DNA of 24,544 nt from a virus. The translations under genes and the position numbers were made by a program. Below, piece after piece: positions 14,557-23,400 of the stretch. Positions within the stretch are counted from its first letter, which is position 1. Every line of letters starts with the position of its first letter. The stretch is from positions 1 to 24,544 of IMG/VR virus record IMGVR_UViG_3300009149_000263, one strand, 5' to 3'. The notes beneath the pieces are model-generated. The model had not been told where the DNA came from. It made no database searches and saw nothing but the letters and a program-made list of their open reading frames with translations.

Positions 14557-15096
14557 ATGCCAGATAGATCTAAAACCCCGTATTTAGTGAGCACTCTTGC
14601 CACAGGTATTTATAACGACGAGTTTGATTCAGATACAGGGTTTGCCACGTTGACTTCTATTTCAGGGTGGCTAGCCAATAACATAGGGCTTTTAAATACT
14701 ACGCTCTATACGTCTTATTCTGGTTCAGGTGGCGCTACCTCAGACACGACAGTCCAGCCCTCCGGAAGTTTTAGGTTTGAGGAGGGGGATATCTACAAGC
14801 AATTATACTTAACCAACTACTATACAAAAAAAGCTCGGACTATTCTCAAGGGTATTGGAAGCTCTATTGATTTTATTACATTGCGAGAAGGAGACTCTAC
14901 AATTACCCGTACTAACAAAAATGAGGTGGCGAAGACTTACAGAGGGTTCGCTAAGGACTCTCAGGAGCGCCTAGAGCTACTTGTAGCTAAATATAATATC
15001 TATGAGGCGGCCCCGGTTCAAGTAGCCGGCACAGACGCTTCTATCGACGCTAGCGGCGATATCTATTCCGCTTACGATTATCGCGGTCGTAGTTAA
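14557..15096 (+). CDS. Probable head-tail connector protein
   Basis: The protein has 179 residues. The N-terminal part has SISGWLANNIGLLNTTLYT, a helix plus Ser/Gly/Thr-rich loop. The middle holds a helical block with EEGDIYKQLYLTNYYTKKARTILKGI, and the C-terminal helix contains SQERLELLVAKYNIYEA. This mainly helical plan, with size and location between capsid and tail genes, fits adaptor or connector proteins that bind the portal, such as the HK97 gp6 type. I see no diagnostic motif, so this is an inference from context. It is the last rightward gene before the inverted cassette and ends 30 bases before a bidirectional terminator. Confidence 0.55.
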   Translation: MPDRSKTPYLVSTLATGIYNDEFDSDTGFATLTSISGWLANNIGLLNTTLYTSYSGSGGATSDTTVQPSGSFRFEEGDIYKQLYLTNYYTKKARTILKGIGSSIDFITLREGDSTITRTNKNEVAKTYRGFAKDSQERLELLVAKYNIYEAAPVQVAGTDASIDASGDIYSAYDYRGRS

Positions 15097-15116
15097 GAGG
15101 CTTTAAAGTTTTAAGT

Positions 15117-15149
15117 AAAAAAAAACCCCGCTCAATAGAGCGGGGTTTT
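15117..15149. terminator. Bidirectional terminator at the convergent junction
   Basis: CCCCGCTC (15126-15133) pairs with GAGCGGGG (15138-15145) around AATA. A run of A precedes and TTTT follows. It stops rightward reading from 14557-15096 and leftward reading from the tail-tube gene. Confidence 0.88.
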
Positions 15150-15170
15150 GAATTATTACTAGAGCTTTTA

Positions 15171-16649
15171 TCAAGATGGGATTGGCGGCGCTCCAATATA
15201 GGAACTAGCCAAGCTCTTTTGAGTTCCTAAAGGCCAATACGGCATCGTTGTCCATCGTGGATAAGAACCTTGCATAAATATGCCGTTAGCTGTGTCACTA
15301 GATCCACCTATTTGAGTTGAGAAGGTGATGTCCACAGTTTCGTTATCTCCAATTGAGCTGCTGTAACTTTCTCCTTCAAGGCGAGCCCCTTTAACATCAA
15401 TGATTAAAGCGTCAGCGCCCGGTGAGCCCGTGGCAGCTGAGCGGCGCATTGTTAAGCGGAAGTTGGTTTTAGTGGTAGACGAAAGCTTCTCAAACAGATT
15501 GTTTGTTTTTAATTCAGAAATAATAGCAGAAACCGTTACGCTAATGTCCATTGGCAAATCAATGATACGGGCGTATCCGAACGTATTACCGAGTCTCCCC
15601 AGAACCGTACGGCTCATGGGAACAGAAACACCAAAGCTTTGGATATGTGCTTTCCCGTCTCCACTCAAAACAGTGAAACCGTCATAAGAGAAAGTTCCGT
15701 CTCCATCTGGATCTAAGAATTCCAATAATAAGTCTCCCGGTCGAAGGGCTATGATGGTGTTATCCGCCACAGTATTACCGTCAACATAATCTCCTGTGGT
15801 GGATATCGTTCCACCTCGGAAGTTGTAGTTGTTGGCCACCTGTTGGCCGTCAGTGTCATTAACACCCGGAATTTGGTTGCCAGTTACATTGTTACCTCCA
15901 GCTACCCCATTGTCTAAAGCTCCAGAGATTTTGTCATCCACACGAATGTTAAAAGCTTCAACAGTAACGCTAGCCGTTGGAATAGCCCCGACAGAAGCGT
16001 CAATTGTATAATCGCTAATAAAACCATTACCAATAGAAATAACATCGAAACTAGATGCTGTGGTGGTCACAGTATCTCCTTGAACGTCAGTTCCTTCCTT
16101 GGTCGTAACGATGAAATAGTTGTTTCCTTGGGTATCTTCAATTAATCCCGAAAGAGCCGAAAAGCCGGATATACAGCCGTCACCGGTCCACGCATAAGCT
16201 GTTGAATTAGCGCGTCCCGAAGGCTGGGCTGCAGCAGAGCCTGAAATATTAGTGGGAAGGTTAAATCCCATTTTCCGCTCGTTACCACCGTCACAAAGAT
16301 AATAATTGAAATCTAAACCCACCGTTGGAGATTCCATAACTATAGAATCCAAACGCGCAAGTCTACCAAATTCATTGACATCTTGGCGGTTAATGGTGAA
16401 GTTAAAATTTGCTGATTGTACACGATGCAGTGGTTCAATCAGAGTGCGATTAAGGATTAACCCATGAGCTGCGGTCCCTATAAAAGCGTTATCAGGGAAG
16501 GTTATCCCTGTGACTCCTGTCCAGTTTATGTTATCATATGTGTCAATGGAACGACTTGCTGAGTTGTTTCCCGTCTGCATATGGTAACCCGTGGATGAGG
16601 GCGCTATGAATAGCGCCTGACTTTGATAAATTACTCTGTTTCTAGCCAT
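15171..16649 (-). CDS. Tail tube-like major tail protein with duplicated fold
   Basis: The protein has 492 residues. Two segments share a pattern. Residues 77-120 begin VQSANFNFTINRQDVNEFGR and contain LARLDSIVMESPTVGLDFNYYL. Residues 336-380 begin IQSFGVSVPMSRTVLGRLG and contain YARIIDLPMDISVTVSAII. In both, an xQS strand, an Arg and a Gly lead to a hydrophobic beta strand after a Pro, as in tail tube proteins where an axial loop and strand line the tube. Residues about 201-235 (SIGNGFISDYTIDASVG, then PTASVTVEAF) resemble a further tube-like strand pair. This would form the tail tube through which DNA passes. A position after connector genes and an abundant-protein composition support this. 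It is last in the inverted unit. A tube with an extra domain or a virion structural protein of another kind remains possible. Confidence 0.72.
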   Translation of the reverse strand: MARNRVIYQSQALFIAPSSTGYHMQTGNNSASRSIDTYDNINWTGVTGITFPDNAFIGTAAHGLILNRTLIEPLHRVQSANFNFTINRQDVNEFGRLARLDSIVMESPTVGLDFNYYLCDGGNERKMGFNLPTNISGSAAAQPSGRANSTAYAWTGDGCISGFSALSGLIEDTQGNNYFIVTTKEGTDVQGDTVTTTASSFDVISIGNGFISDYTIDASVGAIPTASVTVEAFNIRVDDKISGALDNGVAGGNNVTGNQIPGVNDTDGQQVANNYNFRGGTISTTGDYVDGNTVADNTIIALRPGDLLLEFLDPDGDGTFSYDGFTVLSGDGKAHIQSFGVSVPMSRTVLGRLGNTFGYARIIDLPMDISVTVSAIISELKTNNLFEKLSSTTKTNFRLTMRRSAATGSPGADALIIDVKGARLEGESYSSSIGDNETVDITFSTQIGGSSDTANGIFMQGSYPRWTTMPYWPLGTQKSLASSYIGAPPIPS

Positions 16650-16670
16650 AATAGTATATTAAATTTAAAA

Positions 16671-16683
16671 CAATTTACAACTT
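16671..16683 (-). promoter_or_regulatory. Weak promoter-like variant before the tail-tube gene
   Basis: The minus strand reads AAGTTGTAAATTG, the same one-T-insertion variant as at 14087. It lies in the 54-base gap between two leftward genes, 34 bases from the ATG, which is farther than at other sites. Confidence 0.22.
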
Positions 16684-16703
16684 TTTTATGACTTTGAGAA
16701 CTT

Positions 16704-17558
16704 TTAACTTCTAGGGAGGCGATATTTGTAGATTTCAAAGTCAATAAATCCAACGAAAAGATCGACAGGTATAACTTGGGTGGAACTATCAGAAATTTTA
16801 GAAACATTAACAGAATTAATGATATATTGGTCGCCGCTCCCTTCGGAAGCTACATTAATATAATCGTAACCCGTTGAATATTCTGATTTTACATCCCCGT
16901 ATTCGGTAAGAGGGGATCCTGTGAAAGGAATATTACCAAAAACAACTTCAGCGGCGTCGGCCATAACAGACAAAGCACCGTCCAACTGGTAAATATTTTC
17001 CGCAAAGATCACGGCTGTAACATCTGTTACGGTATTATCTAAGCCGCCAAAAGCAAGGGGCTCATTGGTAGTAGCGCCCAAGGAAAGAAATGCTGCGGGA
17101 GTAGCTTGGTCATAAGGAGAAACATATGTTAAAGTTCGACCGTAACGGCTATTTGTTTTATATTTACCGGCGGTAATTAGAGCTTCTTCCGTTTGGTTTC
17201 CTATGTAAACGTTAAAGTCTTTAACGGTAAAACTACCGCTAATATTATTACCTGTATCAAAGGTGGAATCAAAAAGTATCCTACCATTGTCAAAATCAAA
17301 GGTAAGACCGCTCGTTCCTTCGGAGATAAGCCCTGAATCGCCGCTAATAACTGGATTTATTGTTGCACCTGATATGTTTTTGTCATACGCCCATTGTTTA
17401 TAAGGGGACCCGAATACGACTTTATTTTGGACTCTTTCGTCGGCATAATGATAAAAGTCAGTGCTGTAATTTTTATGTGCTTGCCCCTTTTTTAAAAGAA
17501 AATTATCGAACCAAAGGTAGAAGCTGTTTAGAAGTTCGTGCTGATATACTGTTTTCAT
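16704..17558 (-). CDS. Unassigned virion protein of the connector cassette
   Basis: The protein has 284 residues. The N-terminus is helical and aromatic (HELLNSFYLWFDNFLLKKGQA). The rest is beta-rich with many Gly, Ser, Asn and Thr (for example SGSFTVKDFNVYIGN), ending in FVGFIDFEIYKYRLPRS. It has no catalytic or membrane motif, and I do not recognise a family. Its start shares one base with the stop of the previous gene (TAATG), and it lies between a connector-type gene and the tail tube gene, so a neck or tail terminator-like role is likely but inferred. A 54-base gap separates it from the tail-tube gene, which is the only non-overlapping junction in the cassette. Confidence 0.6.
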   Translation of the reverse strand: MKTVYQHELLNSFYLWFDNFLLKKGQAHKNYSTDFYHYADERVQNKVVFGSPYKQWAYDKNISGATINPVISGDSGLISEGTSGLTFDFDNGRILFDSTFDTGNNISGSFTVKDFNVYIGNQTEEALITAGKYKTNSRYGRTLTYVSPYDQATPAAFLSLGATTNEPLAFGGLDNTVTDVTAVIFAENIYQLDGALSVMADAAEVVFGNIPFTGSPLTEYGDVKSEYSTGYDYINVASEGSGDQYIINSVNVSKISDSSTQVIPVDLFVGFIDFEIYKYRLPRS

Positions 17559-18157
17559 TAAAATATTTTATTTTCTAGTTTTTTTATCTTTTTATAATAA
17601 TCATTGAGCAAAGCAGACATATATTGAATATTAGAAAACTTTCCCGCCCTCACTCTTCCTTTAACTTGGATGGCATGGCCAGACTTAGATTTTCTAATTT
17701 TAGCGCTTTTTACTAAATATTGCCCGAGGCCAGATATGCCGCGTTCAATTCCTCTTGTCCAACTTCTGCCCGTGGCCCACGGCAATGGAGTGGAAGCAAA
17801 AACCTTTTCTTTGCTGGGCACGTCAATATTGACACGAAGAGATTCTTGCTTGGGGTGGTATTTTATTTCGTAGGTTTGAAGGAGCTCCCTTAGTGGTGTA
17901 ATAGGGTCGCTCCCCTCATTAAAACCAATATAGGTAAACAAATTTCCTGTACCGCTCAACGTTCTGCTGATATTAGAGGAGCTGGGACCACCTTTAATTT
18001 CTAAAGTAACGGGGTGATTGTCGAAAGTGGCCAAAAACTCCTTATGAAGTTGAGAGAACTCTTTTTCAATAATGCGTCGCACTTCCTTTTTAAAGGCGTT
18101 TCCACGCACAACTTGCCGTTGAATTTTTTTTGTGTTTTTCGCTGATAAGGTTGCCAT
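17558..18157 (-). CDS. Putative neck / tail-completion protein
   Basis: The protein has 199 residues. It has a basic N-terminal helix (KKIQRQVVRGNAFKKEVRRIIEKEF), a middle beta region (HPVTLEIKGGPSSS) and a mixed C-terminal half with LPWATGRSWTRGIERGISGL, KGRVRAGKFSNIQYMSAL and a basic final helix. The general plan, with a long helix followed by strands, resembles HK97 gp10-type head-tail joining proteins, but the match is only suggestive. It is overlapped by one base at both ends (TAATG junctions), which indicates coupled translation in the order head-closure, neck, tail. The role is inferred from its place in the cassette. Confidence 0.5.
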   Translation of the reverse strand: MATLSAKNTKKIQRQVVRGNAFKKEVRRIIEKEFSQLHKEFLATFDNHPVTLEIKGGPSSSNISRTLSGTGNLFTYIGFNEGSDPITPLRELLQTYEIKYHPKQESLRVNIDVPSKEKVFASTPLPWATGRSWTRGIERGISGLGQYLVKSAKIRKSKSGHAIQVKGRVRAGKFSNIQYMSALLNDYYKKIKKLENKIF

Positions 18158-18609
18158 TACGATAATTTCTTTAACATCACGGTGTAAAACTGGGTGTCAA
18201 ATAGTCCGTGTCCCCTGAAATCACTGTAAATAGAGAACTCTTGATCATCAAATTTAATTCTTTTCGCCTCTGAAACAGAGGAATAATCTGAAGCTTTTAT
18301 TTTCATCCTCACTAAACCCTCCGGAATATATACTTTAATTTGGTTGGGTGAGGCTGCCGCCGTAAAATAGTCTTCCGAAAAACTTGCCCCATATTGAATT
18401 CGAGCCTGAACAGTGGATTCTTGAGGCGTATAAACAATAGGGGTTGTGGCTCCAGCGTTTCCATAAATAGAGTTAAATGAGGAGCTCGGCGTGGGAACGG
18501 TTTTGACAGGGTCTTTTATAACAGTTACGGGGCGCGCGAATGTATCGTGCTGATCGTCCATTACGCCGTTTAATGTGCTTTTTTCTGTTGTGCTGATTAG
18601 ACTAGCCAT
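18157..18609 (-). CDS. Putative head-closure (stopper-type) protein
   Basis: The protein has 150 residues from ATG 18609; an upstream in-frame GTG at 18624 lies inside the promoter-like motif and is less likely. The C-terminal half is a beta barrel-like pattern: TVQARIQYG, LVRMKIKASDYSS, RIKFDDQEFSIYSDFR and QFYTVMLKKLS. This alternation of strands, with a short segment before the last strand, resembles SPP1 gp16 and other phage head-tail joining proteins that seal the portal after packaging. The N-terminal 40 residues are Ser/Thr/Pro-rich. It is the first gene of the inverted leftward cassette, with AAGTGTATAAT just upstream and a divergent chaperone gene on the other side. The assignment is inference by pattern and position. 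Confidence 0.52.
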   Translation of the reverse strand: MASLISTTEKSTLNGVMDDQHDTFARPVTVIKDPVKTVPTPSSSFNSIYGNAGATTPIVYTPQESTVQARIQYGASFSEDYFTAAASPNQIKVYIPEGLVRMKIKASDYSSVSEAKRIKFDDQEFSIYSDFRGHGLFDTQFYTVMLKKLS

Positions 18610-18615
18610 GCTTAT

Positions 18616-18626
18616 ATTATACACTT
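18616..18626 (-). promoter_or_regulatory. AAGTGTATAAT promoter-like motif for the inverted cassette
   Basis: The minus strand reads AAGTGTATAAT at 18626-18616, followed by ATAAGC and the ATG at 18609, 17 bases from the motif start. It includes a perfect TATAAT. It is identical over 11 bases to the site before the tape-measure gene on the other strand. Confidence 0.5.
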
Positions 18627-18678
18627 TTTAAAAAGAGTTAGAAAAAAAGTATATCTAGAATATTATTTTTATATATTT

Positions 18679-19386
18679 ATGTTTAAACAACTATACTCTT
18701 TTTCCATAGAAGACACTAAAGAAGTCGAGGAAAAAACTAAAGAAAAGCGCAAAAACAAGGATGGGGACGAAAAAGAAGTGGAGGTTTCCCAGAAAATCCA
18801 AAAGAAAATCCCTTTTAAATTCGTGATCAAAGAGCCCAGCCGACGTGAGTTGGAGGAGGCTGATATGGAGTATTCCATTGAAATGAGCCGCTGTATCAAA
18901 AAAGGGGTTTTAACCAAAGCCATGTTGGCCAAAAAATATTCCGATACGGGGGGGCTTTTGGCTGAAAGTGACGCTAATAAGCTAGTAGAGCTGTACGGGG
19001 AATTAGCGAGTATTGAGGGGGAGTATACCAAAAAAACCTTAGCCAACAGGGACGTCAAAAAACTTCCAGCTCAAATAAAAAAAGAAATTGATGAGTTGAG
19101 CGGTAAAGCGGCGTTGGCTCGTCGAGATATTGTTAATTTAGAGTCCGCCTATCAAAGCTTGTTTAATCATACCGCTGACACCAAGGCTCAAAACCGTATT
19201 ATTTTATGGTACATTACCCATTTAACTTATTTTGAATCCACGGAAGGAGGAGTCGAAAAGGAAACCCCTTATTTTCCGGGAAAAAGTTTTGATGAAAAGG
19301 TGGATCACTATTACCTTAGAGAAGAAAGTGAAGATTCTTTATTTGGGGTTGTTGCAGGAAAATTAGCTTCTATAATTAGTTATTAA
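18679..19386 (+). CDS. Probable tail assembly chaperone, first of a pair
   Basis: The protein has 235 residues. It is strongly hydrophilic and helical, rich in Lys and Glu (EEKTKEKRKNKDGDEKEVEVSQK near residues 17-38), followed by helical blocks such as EPSRRELEEADMEYSIEMS and a C-terminal domain with LWYITHLTYFES and FDEKVDHYYLREESED. A charged soluble protein encoded just before the tape-measure gene is typical of the tail assembly chaperone that coats the tape measure during tail building. The TAA at 19384-19386 is followed in the same frame by 22 sense codons that look coding, ending with TAA 19453-19455. The start is ATG after a very AT-rich leader. The role is by position and composition. 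Confidence 0.62.
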   Translation: MFKQLYSFSIEDTKEVEEKTKEKRKNKDGDEKEVEVSQKIQKKIPFKFVIKEPSRRELEEADMEYSIEMSRCIKKGVLTKAMLAKKYSDTGGLLAESDANKLVELYGELASIEGEYTKKTLANRDVKKLPAQIKKEIDELSGKAALARRDIVNLESAYQSLFNHTADTKAQNRIILWYITHLTYFESTEGGVEKETPYFPGKSFDEKVDHYYLREESEDSLFGVVAGKLASIISY

Positions 19387-19455
19387 TATTTTAGCAACGA
19401 GCCAACCAAAGAAGAGTTCGATAAAATTATAAATGATATCGACGGAACAAGCTAA
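19387..19455 (+). other. Coding-looking extension beyond the first chaperone stop
   Basis: In frame with the upstream gene, the 22 codons after TAA 19384-19386 read YFSNEPTKEEFDKIINDIDG plus two more residues, then TAA. The peptide is acidic, low in rare codons and continues the helical style of the gene. Its end overlaps the start of the next gene by 23 bases, like a normal phage junction. Possible explanations are readthrough, a recent nonsense change or a sequence error. Confidence 0.45.
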
Positions 19456-20425
19456 TGTTAATTTTCGCCGCATCTTTAAGGATTTAGTTTTTGGGTGGTC
19501 TCGGATTAGGCACAACAATACATTTGCCTACCTTAAGCATTTATCTGTTTTTGATCAAGTCGACATAGAAGAGGTTCGCACCAAGTTTTACGAGAAGGCA
19601 AAAAAAAGGGGGCTTCCTACCCAAGCTGACGCTTTAGTCCGCTTAAAAGAGGAGGAGATGTGGGGTTCTGAGGATGAGGCTAAAATCAAAGAACAGGAAG
19701 AATACCTCAAGGCCGCAGAAATCACCAAAAAACAATTTTATCTAAAAAGGGAAATAGAGCGTTCCAATGAAGAAATTCAGGCGGCCAAACTAAAAATTGC
19801 TAAACTGTATAGCACTAAAGATGAGCTCGTAGGGCAAACCTGCGAAAAGTATGCAGACGGTCGGCTTTCAGACCATTATATTTTGCGCTCCTTGTACAAG
19901 GACGAAAAGCTAACTGATTTTTTTTATGATCAACATAGCATTGACCAAATGACAAGAAAGGAAATGTTTGATGTTGTTAAACTTTACAATGACAGTTATA
20001 ATGTTTTTGATGACACCAATATTCAAAAAGTAACATTGCAGGATTTTTATCAGCCTTATATCCCGTTTTGCGAAAATGTAAATAATATGTTTTCCAAACC
20101 TTTGTTTGAACTTTCCGTCAATCAGGTGAAATTAGTGATTTATAGCAGAATGTTCAAAAACATTTTTGAGAATTATCCTAAAATTCCTGATGACATCAAA
20201 AAGGACCCCGAAAAGATTTTAGATTACGTGAATGCTCAAGAAAAAGCAAAGGACACCCTTAAGCCTTTCGACAAAGATGGGGCATCTACCATTGTTGGAG
20301 CGAGGAAAGAAGACTACGAGTATTTGGGGATTAACGAGGGTTCTCAAAACACGCTTACCGCAAAATTAAAGGAAAAGGGCGGAAAAATAGATATGAAAGA
20401 TCTTATGGGCGCACTAAAAGGGTAA
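19433..20425 (+). CDS. Probable second tail assembly protein before the tape measure
   Basis: The protein has 330 residues. The N-terminal part includes RRIFKDLVFGWSRIRHNNTFAYLKHLSVFDQVD. A long helical region with EEEMWGSEDEAKIKEQEEYLKAAEITKK follows, then IERSNEEIQAAKLKIAKLYS and a mixed C-terminal half. It is charged and helical with no membrane or catalytic motif, and lies between the first chaperone and the tape measure, the usual place of the second chaperone form (G/GT pair of lambda). Here the second frame is a separate ORF, because an in-frame TAA at 19430-19432 directly precedes its ATG. The N-terminus MISTEQANVNF overlaps the extended first frame. I do not recognise the family; the role is inferred. 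Confidence 0.58.
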   Translation: MISTEQANVNFRRIFKDLVFGWSRIRHNNTFAYLKHLSVFDQVDIEEVRTKFYEKAKKRGLPTQADALVRLKEEEMWGSEDEAKIKEQEEYLKAAEITKKQFYLKREIERSNEEIQAAKLKIAKLYSTKDELVGQTCEKYADGRLSDHYILRSLYKDEKLTDFFYDQHSIDQMTRKEMFDVVKLYNDSYNVFDDTNIQKVTLQDFYQPYIPFCENVNNMFSKPLFELSVNQVKLVIYSRMFKNIFENYPKIPDDIKKDPEKILDYVNAQEKAKDTLKPFDKDGASTIVGARKEDYEYLGINEGSQNTLTAKLKEKGGKIDMKDLMGALKG

Positions 20426-20429
20426 AAAA

Positions 20430-20440
20430 AAGTGTATAAT
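20430..20440 (+). promoter_or_regulatory. AAGTGTATAAT promoter-like motif before the tape-measure gene
   Basis: AAGTGTATAAT, with a TATAAT core, is followed by TTAATTTAAAGCT and the ATG at 20454, 24 bases from the motif start. It is the longest spacing of the set. Confidence 0.5.
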
Positions 20441-20453
20441 TTAATTTAAAGCT

Positions 20454-23400
20454 ATGTCTTTTAAATTAGATGCCATCATTGACAGTAAGACCCTTGAGAG
20501 GTCTATCGACAAAGGAGTCCAAGCGTGGAACCGGAAACGTGCGGCAGGCAGCACCCTAAAGCTTAAGATTGATGAAAAGGGGTTTCGGCAGCCTTTAGGT
20601 CGGATCACCGGTGACATCAATATGTTTGATGATGCGTTGGCTGCTTCTAACGCTCGTGTTATTGCTTTTGGTGCATCCACTGCAGTTATAGGGGGGATTT
20701 CTAAAGCTTTTAGAGAGTTGGCTAAAACTACAGTTGAAGTTCAAAAATCCTTTAGTGAAATAAATCGTATTTTAGATTTAAGCACGAAAAGGTTTGAAAA
20801 GTTTGGTAATCAGCTTTTCGATATTTCAAAAAAGAACGCTACCAGTTTCCAAGACACAACCAAGGCTGCATTAGAGTTTGCTCGTCAAGGTTTACAAACA
20901 GAAGAAACCTTAAAAAGAACCGCCGACGCGTTGACGTTGGTGCGATTGACGGGAATTAATGCCGACAAAGCGGTGAGCTCTTTAACGGCAACAGTAAACG
21001 CTTTTGACAGCGCAATGGTTACTACCTCTACTTCGTTGAACAAATTTGTAGCAGTGGAAACCAAGTTTGCCGTGGGAGCAAAAGATTTGGTGGAAGCCAT
21101 TGGTCGTGTAGGTTCTTCTGCAAAAGACGCAAAGGTAGGTTTCGACGAACTAAACGCCATGGTAACCGCAGTGCAGCAAAGCACTGGTCGAGGGGGCGCT
21201 GTCATTGGTAACGCGATGAAAACGATCTTTACGCGTTTGCAACGTCAAAGTACCCTTACAGCCTTGGAGTCCTATAATGTGGCTGTACGGGATATTGAAG
21301 GGAATACGTTGCCCGCAATGAGAATTTTAGATAATTTTGCTCAAAAATATAAAGGGTTGGCAGATGCCAGTCAGGGATACTTACGGGAACAGGTGGCGGG
21401 TGTTTTCCAAGCCAATATTTTGTCGGCTGTTTTAAGAGATTTAGGCAAAAACCAATCAATCTATGGTCAAGCTTTAAAGGTTTCTACCGGCGCTACCAAC
21501 GAAGCAGACCAAGCAACAGCCAAATTAAACCAATCTTTATCTGCACTTGTTACCCAAACAGGTATCGAATTCAAACGTTTACAAGAAAACATAGGCAAAG
21601 CAACATTTGAGCCTATAGCGAGATCTATCATGGAGCCTTTGAAGAGTGCCATGGAGGGTCTTAATCAGCTCCTTGATAGTGAAGGGGTGGGGAGTGAGGT
21701 TGCTAACGGTATCCTCAAGGGAATTAAAAATGTAATTGGTGGACCCGGGCTTATTGCTATTGGCGGAGTTATTTTAAAGGTGTTTTTCAACATGGTGAGT
21801 TATATGGCTAAAGCTCTTCCTTCTTTGATTGGCATGACAACCGAGACTCAAAAACGCGCTACCTTTGGGCAGTTTGTCGCAGCGGCTTTGAGTAAAGAGG
21901 TGGATTTAGCCAAGGCTGTTGCGGCTGCCGAAGGGAACGCCGCCCTACAAGCTCAATTATTGTTGGGTCACGCAAAGAAAACTGCAACAGAACTCGACAA
22001 ACAGGAAACCTCACTGCAAAATATAGTTCGCATGATGGCGCAGACTAAAGGGGGATATGTTGCTGCCGCAGGCGCTATGAAAGGGAAAGGAGCGTTTGGC
22101 CGTGGTGCAGGAGGTTTCATACCGGGGGTGGCCGGGGAAGTTCAAGATATTCGTCGTGGAGTTGGCGGTGTGTCACCCGGATCTAAACCTGTATCTATAC
22201 CTAATTTTGCTTTCGGAGGTGGAGTGCGTGGAACGATGGTTGCTAACAGCGGAGAATATATAGTTCCCAACTATAGCAACGGCGGTTCCGCAATTTTTAA
22301 TCCTAATATGGTTTCACAGTACGGAATGCCAGCCGGAGCGAAACCCATTAGAGGGGCGGCGGGATATGTTCCTAATTTTGTTGACGTTAATAAATTAACT
22401 TTAGATGATTTTAGCTCAATGTCGAACAAAGAAATTAAAGCGGGGGGTGCGGGTATGGTTAGTCGTTATACCGGCCTTCTAAGCCCGTTGTTGCAACGAA
22501 AGAAAACTAGTGATTATTTCAATCAAACGCCGCAAGTACAAATTGCAAAATTTGGGGCGCGAAAAGGTGCGGCAGGTGACGCTTTAAAAAACGTTTTCAC
22601 TACGAGCAATATAGCTATGTTAACTCCTCCTTCCGGCATAGGGGCGGGTAACTTTGGGCAAAGCAATTTTGGTGCAAAAAATAGTATTATACCGGGGATG
22701 TCTTTTGGTATTAAATATCCAAAATATACTTATAACCCCAAAAGGTCTTCTAAAGACGGAACTAATATTGAGCCAATTGAGGAGCACATAGAAAACGGTA
22801 TTATTGCCGCCACCCGATTATTTACAGCTTCGATAAATCCACCTGCCAAAAGTTTGGATGAAACGCAAATGAAAGCCGCTCTCAACACTGCTCAAGGAGG
22901 GGCTGGGGCTGTCGCGGCTGCAGCGGGCGCAGCTTTTGAGGTGGGTATAAGTCAAGCGTTAGGGTTAAAGGCCGCTCAGCCTGAAAAAGGAAAAAGTTTA
23001 GATGTTCCTATTGGTACGATTGCCTCTCGATCAAAATTAAATAAACTTTTTTCCACCGGCGGAACAGGCAAAATGAGCCCCGCTATTACGGGGGCAGATT
23101 TTAAAATTTCGGATAGCGTCGGGAATTCCCGCAGTATGGCGGAAAAAATTATCGCTAAAGATAGCGCTTCCTTTAACAAATTTGCTGCATCGAGAAAGAG
23201 GCGTGGAGCTAGAGGTTATGTTCCCAATTTTGCTGCGCTTGGGGATGCGGTCGAAAGAGAAGCAGCAGCCGGAGTTCCTTTGGGACGTATAAGGGTAAAC
23301 CGTTCCTCTAGATTATCGAGCCCCAATAATCCAGCGGGTTTAGGTGTGACGAACACGCGTGATGAACCGCAGGGATTAAAAGATGTTTATGGTGCGGCAA

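Noticed and set aside
18610-18624. GTG 18624 as start of the head-closure gene
   Set aside because: It falls inside the AAGTGTATAAT motif. ATG 18609 has the standard spacing.
19050-19090. A-AAA-AAG heptamer as a -1 frameshift site in the chaperone gene
   Set aside because: A -1 shift does not reach the frame of the second ORF, and TAA 19430-19432 blocks that frame upstream.
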